Source of the DNA: Avena insularis
Lineage: Eukaryota; Streptophyta; Magnoliopsida; Poales; Poaceae
Direction of reading: 5' to 3'
Assembly (NCBI GenBank): GCA_023614405.1
Contig: CM042696.1
Coordinates: 336,341,211-336,405,210 of the forward strand
Length of the DNA: 64,000 bases
A program made the translations under genes and the position numbers. This document shows, piece after piece, positions 11,213 through 21,621 of the stretch; the first letter of the stretch is position 1; every line of letters starts with the position of its first letter. Under the pieces are notes generated by a model, which saw only the letters and a program-made list of their open reading frames with translations, did not search any database and was not told where the DNA came from.

Positions 11213-13868
11213 AGGCGTTAAAGAAAAGTACTTATTGGGAGATAACCCAAAAGTTTTAGTTGAGTCTTGGAAGTTATTACCTCCATAATAACCTCTCCTT
11301 ATCCTTTTTGTTTGATTTTTGTACCAAGAATAACCTCTAATGAGAGAGAAGTAATGCTTGGGAAAGTTGCTGTCCCGAAACAGATTTTTATGCTTCACTG
11401 TAAAAATTCTTGAAACAGTTATGTATGTCGGTTTAATCTGTAATTGTTTGTGCTTCTGCCCCAGGTTGTTATCCAACTTCCGTTAGTTCAACACTTTTCG
11501 ATTTGAGCAACAGAAGGTCTTCGGAAATCTTGGTTTTTACCTGCTGGTCTGTTTTGACAGATTTCTACCATTATTTGCATTTGGCTCTTAATGTCTTTCT
11601 CTTTGAGTTCTCCTTGATCATTTGAACTTTTTAAAGGAAGTTCTATAGTATCTTGTGTTTTATTGGAAGTTTTACTTGTGTTGAAACTGAACCCAAAGAC
11701 TTATTATCTTTAATACACTAATGTTGCTAATGAAGATTGTTTGATGTTTTGTATGAAGGAAATTTTCAGGTGTAGGGAAAGAATGATGTAATGAGATGAA
11801 GAATGGACAAAATCTCAAGCTTGGGGATGCCACCCCGTGTCACCCCAAAAAATATCCAAGAAGTACAAGCATCAAAGCTTGGGGATGCCCAAGGCATCCC
11901 CTTCTTCATCAATAAAAATCTCAGGTTTCTTCCAAACACTTCATTTTTATTGTTTCATGCAAAGTTGTGTTATTCTTGGAGCATCTTCGTTTTTGCTTTT
12001 GGTTTTAGTTTGCTTAGTTTTCTTAGTTTGCTTGAATAATTTGGTTGGGCCCCCTCTTTCATACATTAGTTTTCAAATAGTTTGGTTTGGATTGGAAAAG
12101 AGTAGGAAAGTTCATGCTTAAGTGGTAAAGAGAGCTTGTTTCTGACTTTAGCCCATGCTTTGTCATGTCATGCTTGATATTCTTTTGGCTTTATGGTTAG
12201 TGATGTTCGCTGTAGCATGACATGTTATAAACAATTGAGATTTGTTAATGTGCCTTTGATGCTTTATTTGGGTTGACTTGGCACATGCTCACACCATGTT
12301 ATGACTATCCCAAGTCACCATAGCCTTTATGATCCTTTAGTTTGCGACTTGTAATATCACTTTATGCTTTAATTATTGATGTTTTGTTGCTCTGCATGAT
12401 TATGGCCATTATTGCTCTCTTAGTTGGTCGCTCCCAGTCTTTTGCTAGCCTCCATAACCAAGTATGAGTTCCACTCATGCATCCAACTCCAAATAAAACC
12501 AAGTTATTCCAAAGAGTCCACCATACCTACCTATTAGCATTTGCTATTCCAAGTATATTAATGTTTTTATCTACCTTCTGAATTAAACTTGTTATGAGAA
12601 AATTAATGATTAAAGCTCTCACGAGCTTGATGGCACACTTTACTTTTCTTGCCCTTAATAAACTTGAACCATTGTGTCGTCTATGCTGTATATACTTGCA
12701 CTTATATGTTGGGGATTAGCAGAACCATGCTATCATGGGGAACGCTTTCAACATTGCACTTGTACTTTGTACCCAGTTGATATCATGCTCTTTTGTTTAT
12801 GGATGTCGTCAGTGTGAAATGAAAGGGAGCTTGTAAGTCCATGGAGTTCTGTATGTGTGTTAGATAAAAGCCTGGGCCGCTGGTCTAATCCATGCGTAAT
12901 CATGGTGGAAACCTGCAGCGTAACCATAATGATCAATCTATGAAGCATTCTTATAAAAAAGAGATAGAGATTGAGAAAAAAAAGAGATATGAGAAAAGAG
13001 GAAAGAGAGAAAAAAGCACCATTTTCTCATGGTAAATAAGAAGATTGCTGAGATGCTCGTTGTTTGCTTGCCTTGTCATTTTGATATGGGGATTCTTTCG
13101 TATCATCGAACAAGGGGTACCCCGTTGGCGGTTCTCTATGATACACATGTACTTATTATGATAAGAACTTACCGGTAACTAAACTTGAGTAGAATGAGGA
13201 GCGGCCCTCGTATTCAAGGGACATGACATTTCCAACTTATACTTTGTCAAGCATGTACTCCATAGTTTGTTCACTTTAACCTTAATCACTTCAAGATGCT
13301 TATGATAGGGGCAATGAGAGCTGAAAACTAATAAGTAGCATAATTTTTGGAAGCTCTTTATGAGACTTGAAACCCTGCTTCCTTCTATGAAGTCCTTCTT
13401 TCCACTTTTATATTGAGTCTCCACGTTCTATCCTTGGGCACCAATTAAGAGAGCATAGTTCTCATTCTTAGTTCTATGTGTATTGTCCCAAAACTTATTG
13501 ATTAATTCATAATGCTGATATTGCTTGTTCTTGAACTATTTGTATCTAGTCACCCTTATGAACTTTGAAGGTGTCCTATGCATTTATGTTTTGCTACTCC
13601 ATGAGGGACAAGTTGAATGCCACTATGCTATGTTTTCTTTATGTGAAACAAACAAACATCCTCCAAAGCATTGTTATTCATGAATCTTTTGTTTGTACCT
13701 TTTCATGTTACAACATAGTTGCTATGTCTTATTGTTAGAACTATATCTTTCATGCTATGTTAAAGTACTATGATCCCATATAAATGCCTTGATCAAGATT
13801 GTGATGGTGCATGTCACCTCAAAAATTATTCCTTTTATCACTTACCTACCCGAGAACGAGCAGGAGTT
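11213..13868 (+). other. Non-coding 3' internal region of the Athila-like element
   Basis: About 2.6 kb without a convincing ORF. It holds two copies of AAGCTTGGGGATGCC (11817 and 11877 areas), which resemble the polypurine tract, and a perfect 9-bp hairpin at 11881-11901. A purine-rich run (GAGATAGAGATTGAGAAAAA) lies near 12960. Confidence 0.55.
11881..11901 (+). other. Perfect hairpin next to a polypurine-like tract
   Basis: GGGGATGCC, loop CAA, GGCATCCCC: nine paired bases with a three-base loop, right after AGCTT. Confidence 0.6.
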
Positions 13869-13882
13869 AAGCTTGGGGATGT
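13869..13882 (+). other. Polypurine tract
   Basis: AAGCTTGGGGATGT sits directly before the 3' LTR at 13883. It primes plus-strand synthesis in LTR elements. Confidence 0.75.
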
Positions 13883-14723
13883 TGATACGTTGCAAACGTA
13901 TCTATAATTTTTGATGTTCCATGCTTGTTTTATATCTAATTTCTTATGTTTTGTCCACACTTTGGAGTATTTTTGCAAATTTTCTGGAACTAACCTATTA
14001 ACAGGATGCCACAGTACCAGCTGCCTATTTTCTGCTGTTTTTGGTTCCAGGAAAATCAAAAAATTAATATTCTCGGAATTGGACGGGACAAAAGCCAAAG
14101 TCAATATTTTACCGGAAGACACATGGAGTCCGAAGGAGAGACGATGGGGGGCCATAGGGTGGCCACACACCCCCTTGGCGCGGGCAGCCCTAGGCCGCGC
14201 CAGGGCATGGTGTGGGCCCCCTGGCCGGCCACCGATCTTGCCCCTTCGCCTATAAGAAGCCCCCGACCTTGCCCCTTCACCTATAAGATATTTATATGAG
14301 ATTGTTCACTAGCGAAAGTATGATCCCTAGGCCTTGTTTCTAAACATTGAAACACCGTTTGCAATTAGATCTATTACATGTTTGCTTGTTGGCATCTTTA
14401 TTTCAGTTTGCCTTTAGTCTCTCCCACGCCATCAAGCTATTTTCTCGCACCGTTGTCTTATATCCATACCACTTGTACTTCACTATCTCTTCGCCGAACT
14501 AGTGCACCTATACACCTGACAAGTGTATTGGGTGTGTTGGGGACACAAGAGACTTCTTGTATCTTGATTGCAGGGTTGCTTGAGAGGAATACCTTTGACC
14601 ACTTCCTCCCTAAGTTCGATAAACCTTGGGTAATCTACTTAAAGAGAACTTGCTGCTGTTCTACAAACCTCTGCACTTGGAGGCCCAACAACTATCTACA
14701 AGAATAGAAGTGCGTAGACATCA
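13883..14723 (+). repeat. 3' LTR of Athila-like element, internally deleted
   Basis: The first ~370 bases and last ~440 bases match the 5' LTR, but about 590 bases corresponding to roughly 9216-9805 are gone. The junction also holds a short duplication of CCGACCTTGCCCCTTC.CCTATAAG around 14230-14288. The deletion postdates insertion because both LTRs are copied from one template. Confidence 0.85.
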
Positions 14724-14799
14724 GGTGGTTGACTAGCCAGCTAAGGATATTGTAGACTTCTTTGAGGAGTAGACAAATGTTCTCCTTTTGCAGCAGTAG

Positions 14800-15222
14800 T
14801 GTTTCCTGCACATAGATGTATAAGTGTTGTAAAATTCATATGATTACGGTGGGTGTGTTTGATACCCATTAATATGTAAAGAGCTTGCTAGCTTGTATAT
14901 TTTTTGAGTGTATTATACGGTACAAGTCCTTTTTGTTAGCTTGACGTGTATTCATCTCAGCACCTTGCTAACCTGTTAGGTGTGTTACAGCTGGGTTGGT
15001 GTTATCAAGGGTTCGATTGGTAGTGCGTCAGCTACTCAGGATGCTGTGTTGTTCGTGGAACAAGATGTAAAGGGTGGCGCAGCCCCAAGTAAAATAATTG
15101 CGAGAAAAGCATAAAACACAGGGGTTTGGGGCACTTAGCTTTATTTATTCATAGAATATCACGAGGTACAATGTGTGGCTAAGTAGCCTGGCTGAATAGC
15201 CTTATTTGTAAAGTAAAAACAT
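14800..15222. other. Convergent 3' ends of pol and the antisense gene
   Basis: Pol (minus) ends at 15223 and the antisense gene (plus) at 14799. The 420 bases between hold no ORF and presumably contain both 3' untranslated regions. Confidence 0.5.
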
Positions 15223-16194
15223 CTAAGGGTAGAAACAGGGTAGATGCGCGACGTTCCAAGGGTTGGAGTATGCGACTGCGCTCTTGAAACCTTTAAGGCG
15301 ATAGGCGCCACCTGGGATTACTTCGGTAACCACGTAAGGTCCTTCCCAAGGGGACTCGAACTTGAGGTGCCCTTGTTGCTTCAGTCGTAGGACCAGGTCC
15401 CCTTCGACGAAGGATCTAGGGTGTAGCCTTCTGCTGTGGTAGTTGCGGAGTCTCTAATGGTAGATCGTGGATCTTTCCGCTGCAATCTCGCGTGCTTCGC
15501 CGAGGAGATCGACGGAGTCTTCGAGTGCGAGAGTTGATTCCTTCTTGTTGTATGTAGCCACACGCGGGGCTTTGTGGCGCACTTCTGCGGGTAGTACCAC
15601 TTCAGCACCGTGCACCATGAAGAACGGAGTGTAGCCCGTGGCGCTGTTTGGAGTAGTGCGTAGGCTCCAAAGTATAGATTGCAACTTGTTTGGCTAGCAC
15701 CCAGTGGCTTGTTCGAGTGGCCAGAGGAGCCTTTTCTTGATTCTGCCATAGATGAGGCTCTTGGCCTTTTCGACATGACCATTGGTTTGAGGGTGGGCCA
15801 CTGAAGCATAGCTAACGTTTATTCCCAGGTTTTCGCAAAATTCCTGGAACTCCTTGGAGGTGAAGTTTGTCCCATTGTCCGTGATGATGCTATGTGGCAC
15901 CCCAAAATGGTAGACGATGGACTCGAGGAACTTGACGGCGCTGGCTCCTGATTGATTCGTCACCGGCATGGCCTCAATCCACTTGGTGAATTTGTCGACC
16001 GTGACTAGGAGGTAGACGTATCCTCCTCGCGAGGACCACGGGAGCTTGCCGACCATGTTGAGTTCCCACTGTGCAAAGGGCCAAGCCACTGGTATTGGCC
16101 TGAGCTCTAGGTCAGGTGCATGCGGTTTGTCCACAAATTGCTGGCAAGCGTTGCAACGCTGGATGATGTCCTTGGCATCACGCATGGCCGTTGG
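15223..16194 (-). pseudogene. Tat integrase (pol C-terminal part)
   Basis: Reading minus from the TAG at 16195, the frame continues with the second half of the zinc-binding HHCC module (CNACQQF; the HEGTCGHHAGNH half lies just upstream). The catalytic core follows: VDKFTKWIEA (first Asp), ITDNGTNF (second Asp), and NGHVEKAKSLI (Glu). The core would insert cDNA into the genome. Then come SLRTTPNSATGYTPF and a C-terminal LKFESPWEGPYVV motif typical of Gypsy integrase tails. In-frame TAG codons at 15694-15696 and 15454-15456 interrupt it. The frame ends at TAG 15223-15225. Confidence 0.9.
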
Positions 16195-17232
16195 CTAGTA
16201 GAATCCAGCTCGTAGAGCTTTGGCGACGAGAGCGTGGTTGCCCGCGTGGTGCCCGCAAGTGCCTTCGTGTATGTCGAGGAGGATGGCTCTTCCATCCCCG
16301 TTGGAGACACACCGCTGAAGAACTCCTGTGATGCCGCGCTTGTATAGTTCGCCGTTGATGAGGGCGAATGCTTTGGATCGCCGCGTTATGTGCCATGCAT
16401 CTCTCGGGTCATCTGGCAACCTTTTGCTGAGCAGGTATGTAATATATGGTTGTGTCCAATATTGATCGATCATCATGACCTCCATTCGGCCTTCGAGTCC
16501 TGTGTTAGGCTCCATGTCCTTGAGTGCCATTGTCTCGCTGGGTGGTGTAGCCCCCGAGTCTGTTGGTGTGCTTGCCTTTTTGTCTAGAGCCTTGGGCATG
16601 ATGGAGCATTCGCATATGCGCTCTATAAATACTCCAGGTGGTATTGGGGCACAGGTGGAGCCAATGTTGGCGAGTATATCCGCTTCCTCATTGCTTTCGC
16701 GGCTAACATGTCGCAGCTCGCAGCCGTCGAAGTCTCCCACGAGTGTGTCGTAGAGTTCGCGGTAGGCGATCATGTTGTCGCTTAGGGCATCACACTTGTG
16801 CATTGTTTGGTTGACCACTAGTTTGGAGTCGCCGTAGATGACGAGTATCTTGGCGCTGCAGGCTTTCACCATCCGCATTCCATGGATCAAGGCTTCATAT
16901 TCAGCTTCATTGTTGGTGGGTGTGAACTGCATTCGCAGAACGTACTTCATCTTGTCTCCTTGGGGCAATGTTAGTATGACACCTGCTCCAGCTCTGTCCT
17001 TTCGCTTAGACCCGTCGAAGTGCATTGTCCAAAGGTAGGACATATCTGGCTTGTCGGGGAGCTGGTTCTCCATCCAGTGCATGAGGAAGTCCAGGAGAAC
17101 TTGCAATTTTATCACGTCGCGCTTATCATATGTGATGTCTCGGGGAGACAGTTCGATTCCCCAGAGCGCGACTCGTCCAGTGGCATCGGGATTATTAAGT
17201 ATGTGCCCAAGCAGGGAGTCATTTACCACCAT
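16195..17232 (-). pseudogene. Second RNase H domain and linker of Tat pol
   Basis: The segment holds FDGSKRKDRAGAGVIL, NNEAEYEALIHG and GDSKLVVNQ, the metal-binding Asp/Glu/Asp pattern of RNase H. It also has SRESNEEADILA near the end of the fold, then the start of the integrase zinc module. A second RNase H between the RT-linked one and integrase is characteristic of Tat elements. Flanking TAG codons at 17245-17247 and 16195-16197 separate it from RT and integrase, but all three lie in one frame. Confidence 0.88.
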
Positions 17233-17244
17233 GATTGGGTGCTC

Positions 17245-18405
17245 CTAGAAGTAGTGGCGCAGTCGCCTGGCTGTCATAAAGACGCCATACGCCAGCTTCT
17301 GGTAGTGCGGGTACCGCTGCTTTATTGGTGTGAGCACCCCGTTGAGGTAGTATACTGGGCGCTGAACCCCGTGGACCTTATTTTCTTCGGCTTGCTCCAC
17401 CACGAGCACAGTGTTGACCACCTGGTTGGTGGCGGAGATGTATAGCAACAATGGCTCCTTTTCGCGAGGGGTGACCAATACTGGCGAGGTGGATAGTAGA
17501 TACTTGAGGTCATCGAATGCTTCTTGCACTTCGTCCGTCCACTTGAACTTGTCAGCTTTGCGGAGAAGTTGGTAGAAGGGCAGTGCCTTTTCGCCCATTC
17601 GACTGATGAATTGACTGAGTGTCGCGATTCGCCCAGCCAGCTGTTGGATGCCTTTTACGTTCTTCGGCTTCTCCATGGCTAGTATGGCCTTTATCTTCTT
17701 CAGGTTTGCCTCAATCCCTCTCACGGAGATGAGGTACCCGAGCAGTTGCCCAGATGGTACGCCGAAGGCGCATTTGTCCGGATTGAGCTTGATCCGGTAG
17801 CGATCGAGGTTATTGAAGGTCTCACGGAGATCATCGAGTAACGTGGATTCCTCTTTAGTTTTGACAACAATGTCGTTGATGTAGACTTGGATATTACGAC
17901 CAAGTTGGTTCTTGAGGCAGGCCTGCATACACCGCTGGTAGGTGGCTCCTGCGTTTCTTATCCCGAAAGGCATCATGTTGTAGCATAACACACCAAAGGG
18001 TGTTGTGGACACCGTTTTCTCTTGGTCTTCCTCCTTCATTCGAATCTGGTTATAGCCTGAGTAGGCATCGATGAAGCAGAGGCGCTCCCATCCTGCAGTG
18101 GAGTCGATTATTTGATCGATCCATGGGAACGAGAAGTGATCCTTCGGGCAGTGCTTCTTCAAGGAGGTGAAGTCCACGCACATCCGCAATATAACCGTGT
18201 CCTTTTTAGGCACAAGCACTAGATTTGCGAGCCAGGTGATTTCCTTGATCTCGTGTATGCAATTTGTGTCGAGGATTCTGTTGATCGCCATACCGACTGC
18301 TTTTTCCCTTGGATCAGACAGTCGATGTATTGTCTGCTTGACTGGCCTTGCGTCTGGATTCACGTTGAGTGAGTGCTCGGCGAATTCCCTGGGAAATCCT
18401 GGCAT
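17245..18405 (-). pseudogene. Tat reverse transcriptase with linked RNase H
   Basis: Clear RT blocks are present: LVLVPKKDT..RMCVDF, FIDAYSGYNQI (first catalytic Asp), TPFGVLCYNMMPFGIRNA, then VYINDIVVKT where YVDD or YIDD is expected, then LGYLIS. The linked RNase H region follows with PLLLYISATNQVVNTVLV. Asn replaces the first Asp of the YxDD box (codon 17875-17877), which would abolish catalysis. The frame extends upstream past a TAG at 18469-18471. The ATG at 18405 is internal to the polyprotein, not a true start. Confidence 0.9.
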
Positions 18406-18772
18406 GTCCGCTGGACACCAGGTGAAGATTTCCCAGCACTCACGAAGGAATTCGACGAGCGCGAGTTCCTATGCGGGATACAAGTTGTTGGCGATGAGGG
18501 CCGTCTTGGTCGGGTCCGTTGGGTTTACCTGGACTTTCTTGGTATGCACCGACGAGTTGAAGGATAGGTCAGGTGAAGTTGGCTTGCTCAAGGGAGGCAT
18601 ACTGTTGTCTGTTGACTCATTCAACCTGCGAGTTCCTCTTGCATGCCGAAGGACTAGGAGATTCTGTTGAATTCCCTATCGCAGTTGTCGGACCTTTCGA
18701 AGCTTCTATTGAATGTGATGATGCCGTTTGGGCCTGGCATTTTCATCTGCAGGTAGGCATAGTGTGGCACCG

Positions 18773-19147
18773 CTATGAACCTCGTGAACGCGACATGTCC
18801 GAGGATGCAGTGGTATTGTGAGGCCTAGTCAACGACTTCAAAGTCGATGCGCTCTCGCCAAAAAAATTGCGGCGTGCCGAAGATGACGTCGAGGTTGATC
18901 TTGCCCAGGGGTACACTCCCTTCCCTGGAACGATGCCGTGGAACGTCGTGTCTGACACTTCCAGACATGTTAGGGGAATCATCATTGCTCGCAAGGTACT
19001 CGTGAATATTAGGTTGATGTCGCTCCCGCCGTCCATGAAGACGCGACTCATCTTGAACCCGCCATCTGTGCCTCGAGTACCAGTGGACAGTGGCCTGGGT
19101 GAGGTACTTGACGCAGGTGGTCGCTTTTGTCGAAGGTTATGCATCAC
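18773..19147 (-). pseudogene. Tat aspartic protease region
   Basis: VFMDGGSDINLIFTSTLRAM carries the DGGS active-site form seen in Tat proteases in place of DTGS. The upstream part is short and the flanking frames shift, so only the core is readable. About 370 bases between this and the RT frame contain further pol sequence in broken frames. Confidence 0.7.
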
Positions 19148-20374
19148 TCGCTGCCACTGAGGTACTCAGTGGTGGGGGCGAAGAGTTCATTGCCAAATTG
19201 ACTTGGCGAGTGACTGCCTTCTGTGCTCGATTTGAGGGGCGACCTTTTTGGATCATCCCCATGTTTCCCAGTGGTCGGGGATACAGGTCGCCTCCATGGT
19301 TCTGGACTGGTGCAGCCATAGGTGGTGGTGGACCTGGCGGTGGTGGAGGAGCTCCATGTGCCACAGCGCCCGGGGCAGCTCCATAGCCTTGGTTGATCGC
19401 GCCACGATTCATCTGGGCCAGGCCTTCGTGGAGCTTGAGGAATTTGCGGCAGTCCTTTAGGAGGTGGCTAGACTTTTTCTTGTCATCGTGCTTGTCGATG
19501 TAGAAGTGCATGTCGCACGGTCCGGATAATTTGTCCTTGATAGATGTTGCGGGTGCCTCATTGCGAGTGCGGTGCTGCCACACCTGCGTGGTTTTCCCGC
19601 TATCACGGTATCCACCACTGTGGTATCTGTTGTTGCGGTTGTCGTCGCGTTTGTTGGCATAGCCGGCTACGACCATGCCGACCTCATTGCGGTCCTCGTA
19701 GACACGCATTCGACGTTTCCCTCGGCGATCGTGTCTATGCCCGAGGTCATCGTCATCATCAGAGTAGGCACGGTTTTTCACCGAGTCCTCTCCGTCAGCC
19801 CATCAATTCACGATTTCCATCAGGTGGTCGATTGTTTTGGGCATCGAGTGGCCCAGCTCCTCCCTGATCTCTCTGCGGCGTACGCCGCCATTGAACGCGT
19901 CGATTGCACGATCCTCTGAGATGTCCTCTGCAGAGTTCTTGATGATGGACCATCTCTGGATGTATGAGCATAGCGACTCGCCAGATCTTTGGTTGCATCC
20001 TCTTAATTCTTCGATTGATGCGGGCCTTTTGTAAGTGCCCTTGAAGTTGCGCACGAAGCTGTAGACCAGCTCTTCCCAGCTGCAAATTGATCCGCGAGGG
20101 AGATTGTTGAGCCATGCGCGGGTGGCGCCTTGCAGCTGTAGCTGTAGGCATTGCATGGTCGTGCTTCGGCTTCTTCCAGCAGGCTGACGGAGAAGATGTG
20201 ATCCTCCAGCCAAATCTTCGGGTCCTGTAGGCTGTCAAATTTCGGGTTCCCCGATGGGAGCTTGAACCCTTTAGGCATTCGCTTCTGCCTAATGGCTCTG
20301 CTGAAGCATCTAGCGCCATAGAGTTCCACCTCATCGTCTTCCGAGTCAGTCGAACGACCACGCCTCGCGTGCAT
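19137..20374 (-). pseudogene. Tat gag, frameshifted
   Basis: From the right: MPKGFKLPSGNPKFDSLQDP and KIWLEDHIFSVSLL (start of the capsid domain), a frameshift near 20160, then AWLNNLPRGSICSWEELVYS and NFKGTYKRP (Retrotrans_gag), then a basic Arg/Asn/Gly-rich tail with a single Cys/His module, CDMHFY....HLLKDC. That gives nucleocapsid-type RNA binding. A run of nine prolines and alanines follows near 19330. At least two frameshifts separate these parts. Confidence 0.8.
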
Positions 20375-20703
20375 CTTGTCGACCTTGCACTACGTGATGT
20401 CATCACGCGCGTCATAGTCGCGGCCATGCCGCCGTGAGCGACATCGTCGAGACAAATCGTGGCTATCATCGCTTGACGAGGGCAAGGAGTAGCGTTTGGC
20501 CAGAGCTTTGCTCTTTTCGGCTCTGTTGTTGGATCCTTGATGAGGGCGGCCTCGACTAGTCCCAATCCTACGATCATAGATCGATGCATGGCGGCTCGCT
20601 GATCCCCAGCCGGAGGCTGGTTGTTGAGGAGGTACATGGTGGTCGCAGTCCCTGCTGCTTGTGGCGTCTTTGGGAGCACGTTGCCTTGTGTATCCACCGT
20701 CAT

Positions 20704-21600
20704 GGACGAGAAGTCAAGGACTCACGCAACTTCTTCTCGCTCCTTGTCGGTGAGGTGAGCCAGTCGAGAGCGCCTTTTGTTGGCCACGTAGCCGTTTCCC
20801 TTGGAGGAGGATCCTCCCATGGAGAGTTGAGCTCGACGAAGACTCGACTCGTCAGTTGCCTTTCTTCACGCGTCGAGTTGCGCGATTACTTGTTGCTGGC
20901 ACTTGTACTCCTCATTGAGCAGCCAATGATAACCCATCAGCATGTCTTGTGACGATTTTGGGGGTAGAGGATTGCCCCGTAGAGCCTCTCGACAGCGGGC
21001 CCACTCGTTGTCGTTGAGCTTGCGAGTTCGGCGCGCTCATTCGCCGTGAGGTTCGGGTTCCCCTTTGTCCCGTTGTTGGTGGGCGCGCTGTTGGTGGGGC
21101 CACCCTTTTTGCCGTTGGTTGGCCTGATACCGGTGTTGTCGCGAGTGACACCAGTGTCTCCTGCGTTGATGACGGTGCACATGAAGTGATTGGGGGAGCT
21201 GTTGGTCCCGCAACTTTCAGATCCAGAGCCATAGGCTCCATCTTCTGTGGCCAGGTCACCCAGGTCGGATCTGGGACTGTTGTTGCTGTCTGTGCTCCCA
21301 ACTATTGTCGGGGCATTGAGCTCACTGATGGTGTCGATTGGTGGTGGAAACCATGATGCTGGAGAAATCACGGGACTCGTCGGCTGGTCAGGGAGACGAA
21401 GTGTGCCTAGCTGACCAACCTGGAAGCGTAAGCTCCCGATCGCCAAAATGATCCCATCGTCCACGGACTCGAAAGCCGGGCGAGTGGCTGGCGTGTGGAC
21501 GGTGAAGTCGAAAGCGACGAAGAGCTTGCGAATCTCCGCTGTTGCAGAATTGTAGATCGCAGTTGACGGGGCCGAAGAAGCCGTGACTTCAGCACTCCCA
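20704..21600 (-). other. Tat 5' leader and possible gag N-terminus
   Basis: A 260-codon open frame on the minus strand (20937-21719) crosses from the LTR into this leader. I take it as coincidental because it runs through the primer site and LTR. Fragments may be the start of gag. Part of the leader (21335-21621) is repeated at 1564-1850. Confidence 0.45.
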
Positions 21601-21621
21601 GTTCCCACAGACGGCGCCAAT
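21601..21621 (-). other. Tat primer-binding region
   Basis: GTTCCCACAGACGGCGCCAA, read in element sense as TTGGCGCCGTCTGTGGGAAC, abuts the 5' LTR. This block is common after Gypsy 5' LTRs in grasses. Confidence 0.75.

Larger units (their letters stand above)
8844..14723 (+). mobile_element. Non-autonomous Athila-like LTR element
   Basis: The 5' LTR is 8844-10243, the internal region 10244-13882, and the 3' LTR 13883-14723. The flanking 5 bases are GGCGG (8839-8843) and GGTGG (14724-14728), a target duplication with one change. The primer-site region holds TTTCTGGCGCCGTTGCCGGG at 10249 and the polypurine tract AGCTTGGGGATGT lies just before 13883. There is no gag, protease, RT or integrase in the 3.6-kb internal region, only one ORF of 245 codons, so it must use enzymes from another element. 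It is inserted in the last exon of the Tat antisense gene, in the same sense as that gene. Confidence 0.9.
3656..14799 (+). pseudogene. Antisense spliced gene of the Tat element (putative gypsy-type transposon domain)
   Basis: The start ATG at 3656 opens a basic Lys/Gly/Ala-rich leader (MGKKKGG), then a conserved domain with LPLHPFVRGLLYFYGLQLHQ and NSILHIACFITICECWLRIEPHFGLF. These match the plant 'putative gypsy type transposon' family (PF04195). Exons I read: 3656-4705, 4761-5073, 5152-5211 continuing at 6753, about 7021-7083, 7167-7319, 7393-7954, 8091-8328, and 8409-8843 continuing at 14729-14799. GT-AG introns 5074-5151, 7084-7166, 7320-7392 and 8329-8408 all keep the frame. The later exons are alpha-helical and coiled-coil-like. 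Breaks: TAG at 4142, 7229, 8480 and 14770, TGA at 8699, small indels, and two nested retroelements. The biochemical role of this family is unknown. Confidence 0.8.

Noticed and set aside
17020..17445. 141-codon plus ORF opposite RT and RNase H
   Set aside because: Mirror of a conserved coding strand; no independent support.
19795..20703. 302-codon minus ORF over gag
   Set aside because: The gag motifs lie in the other frames (20374-20003 and 20213-19803); this is a shadow frame rich in Arg and Ser.
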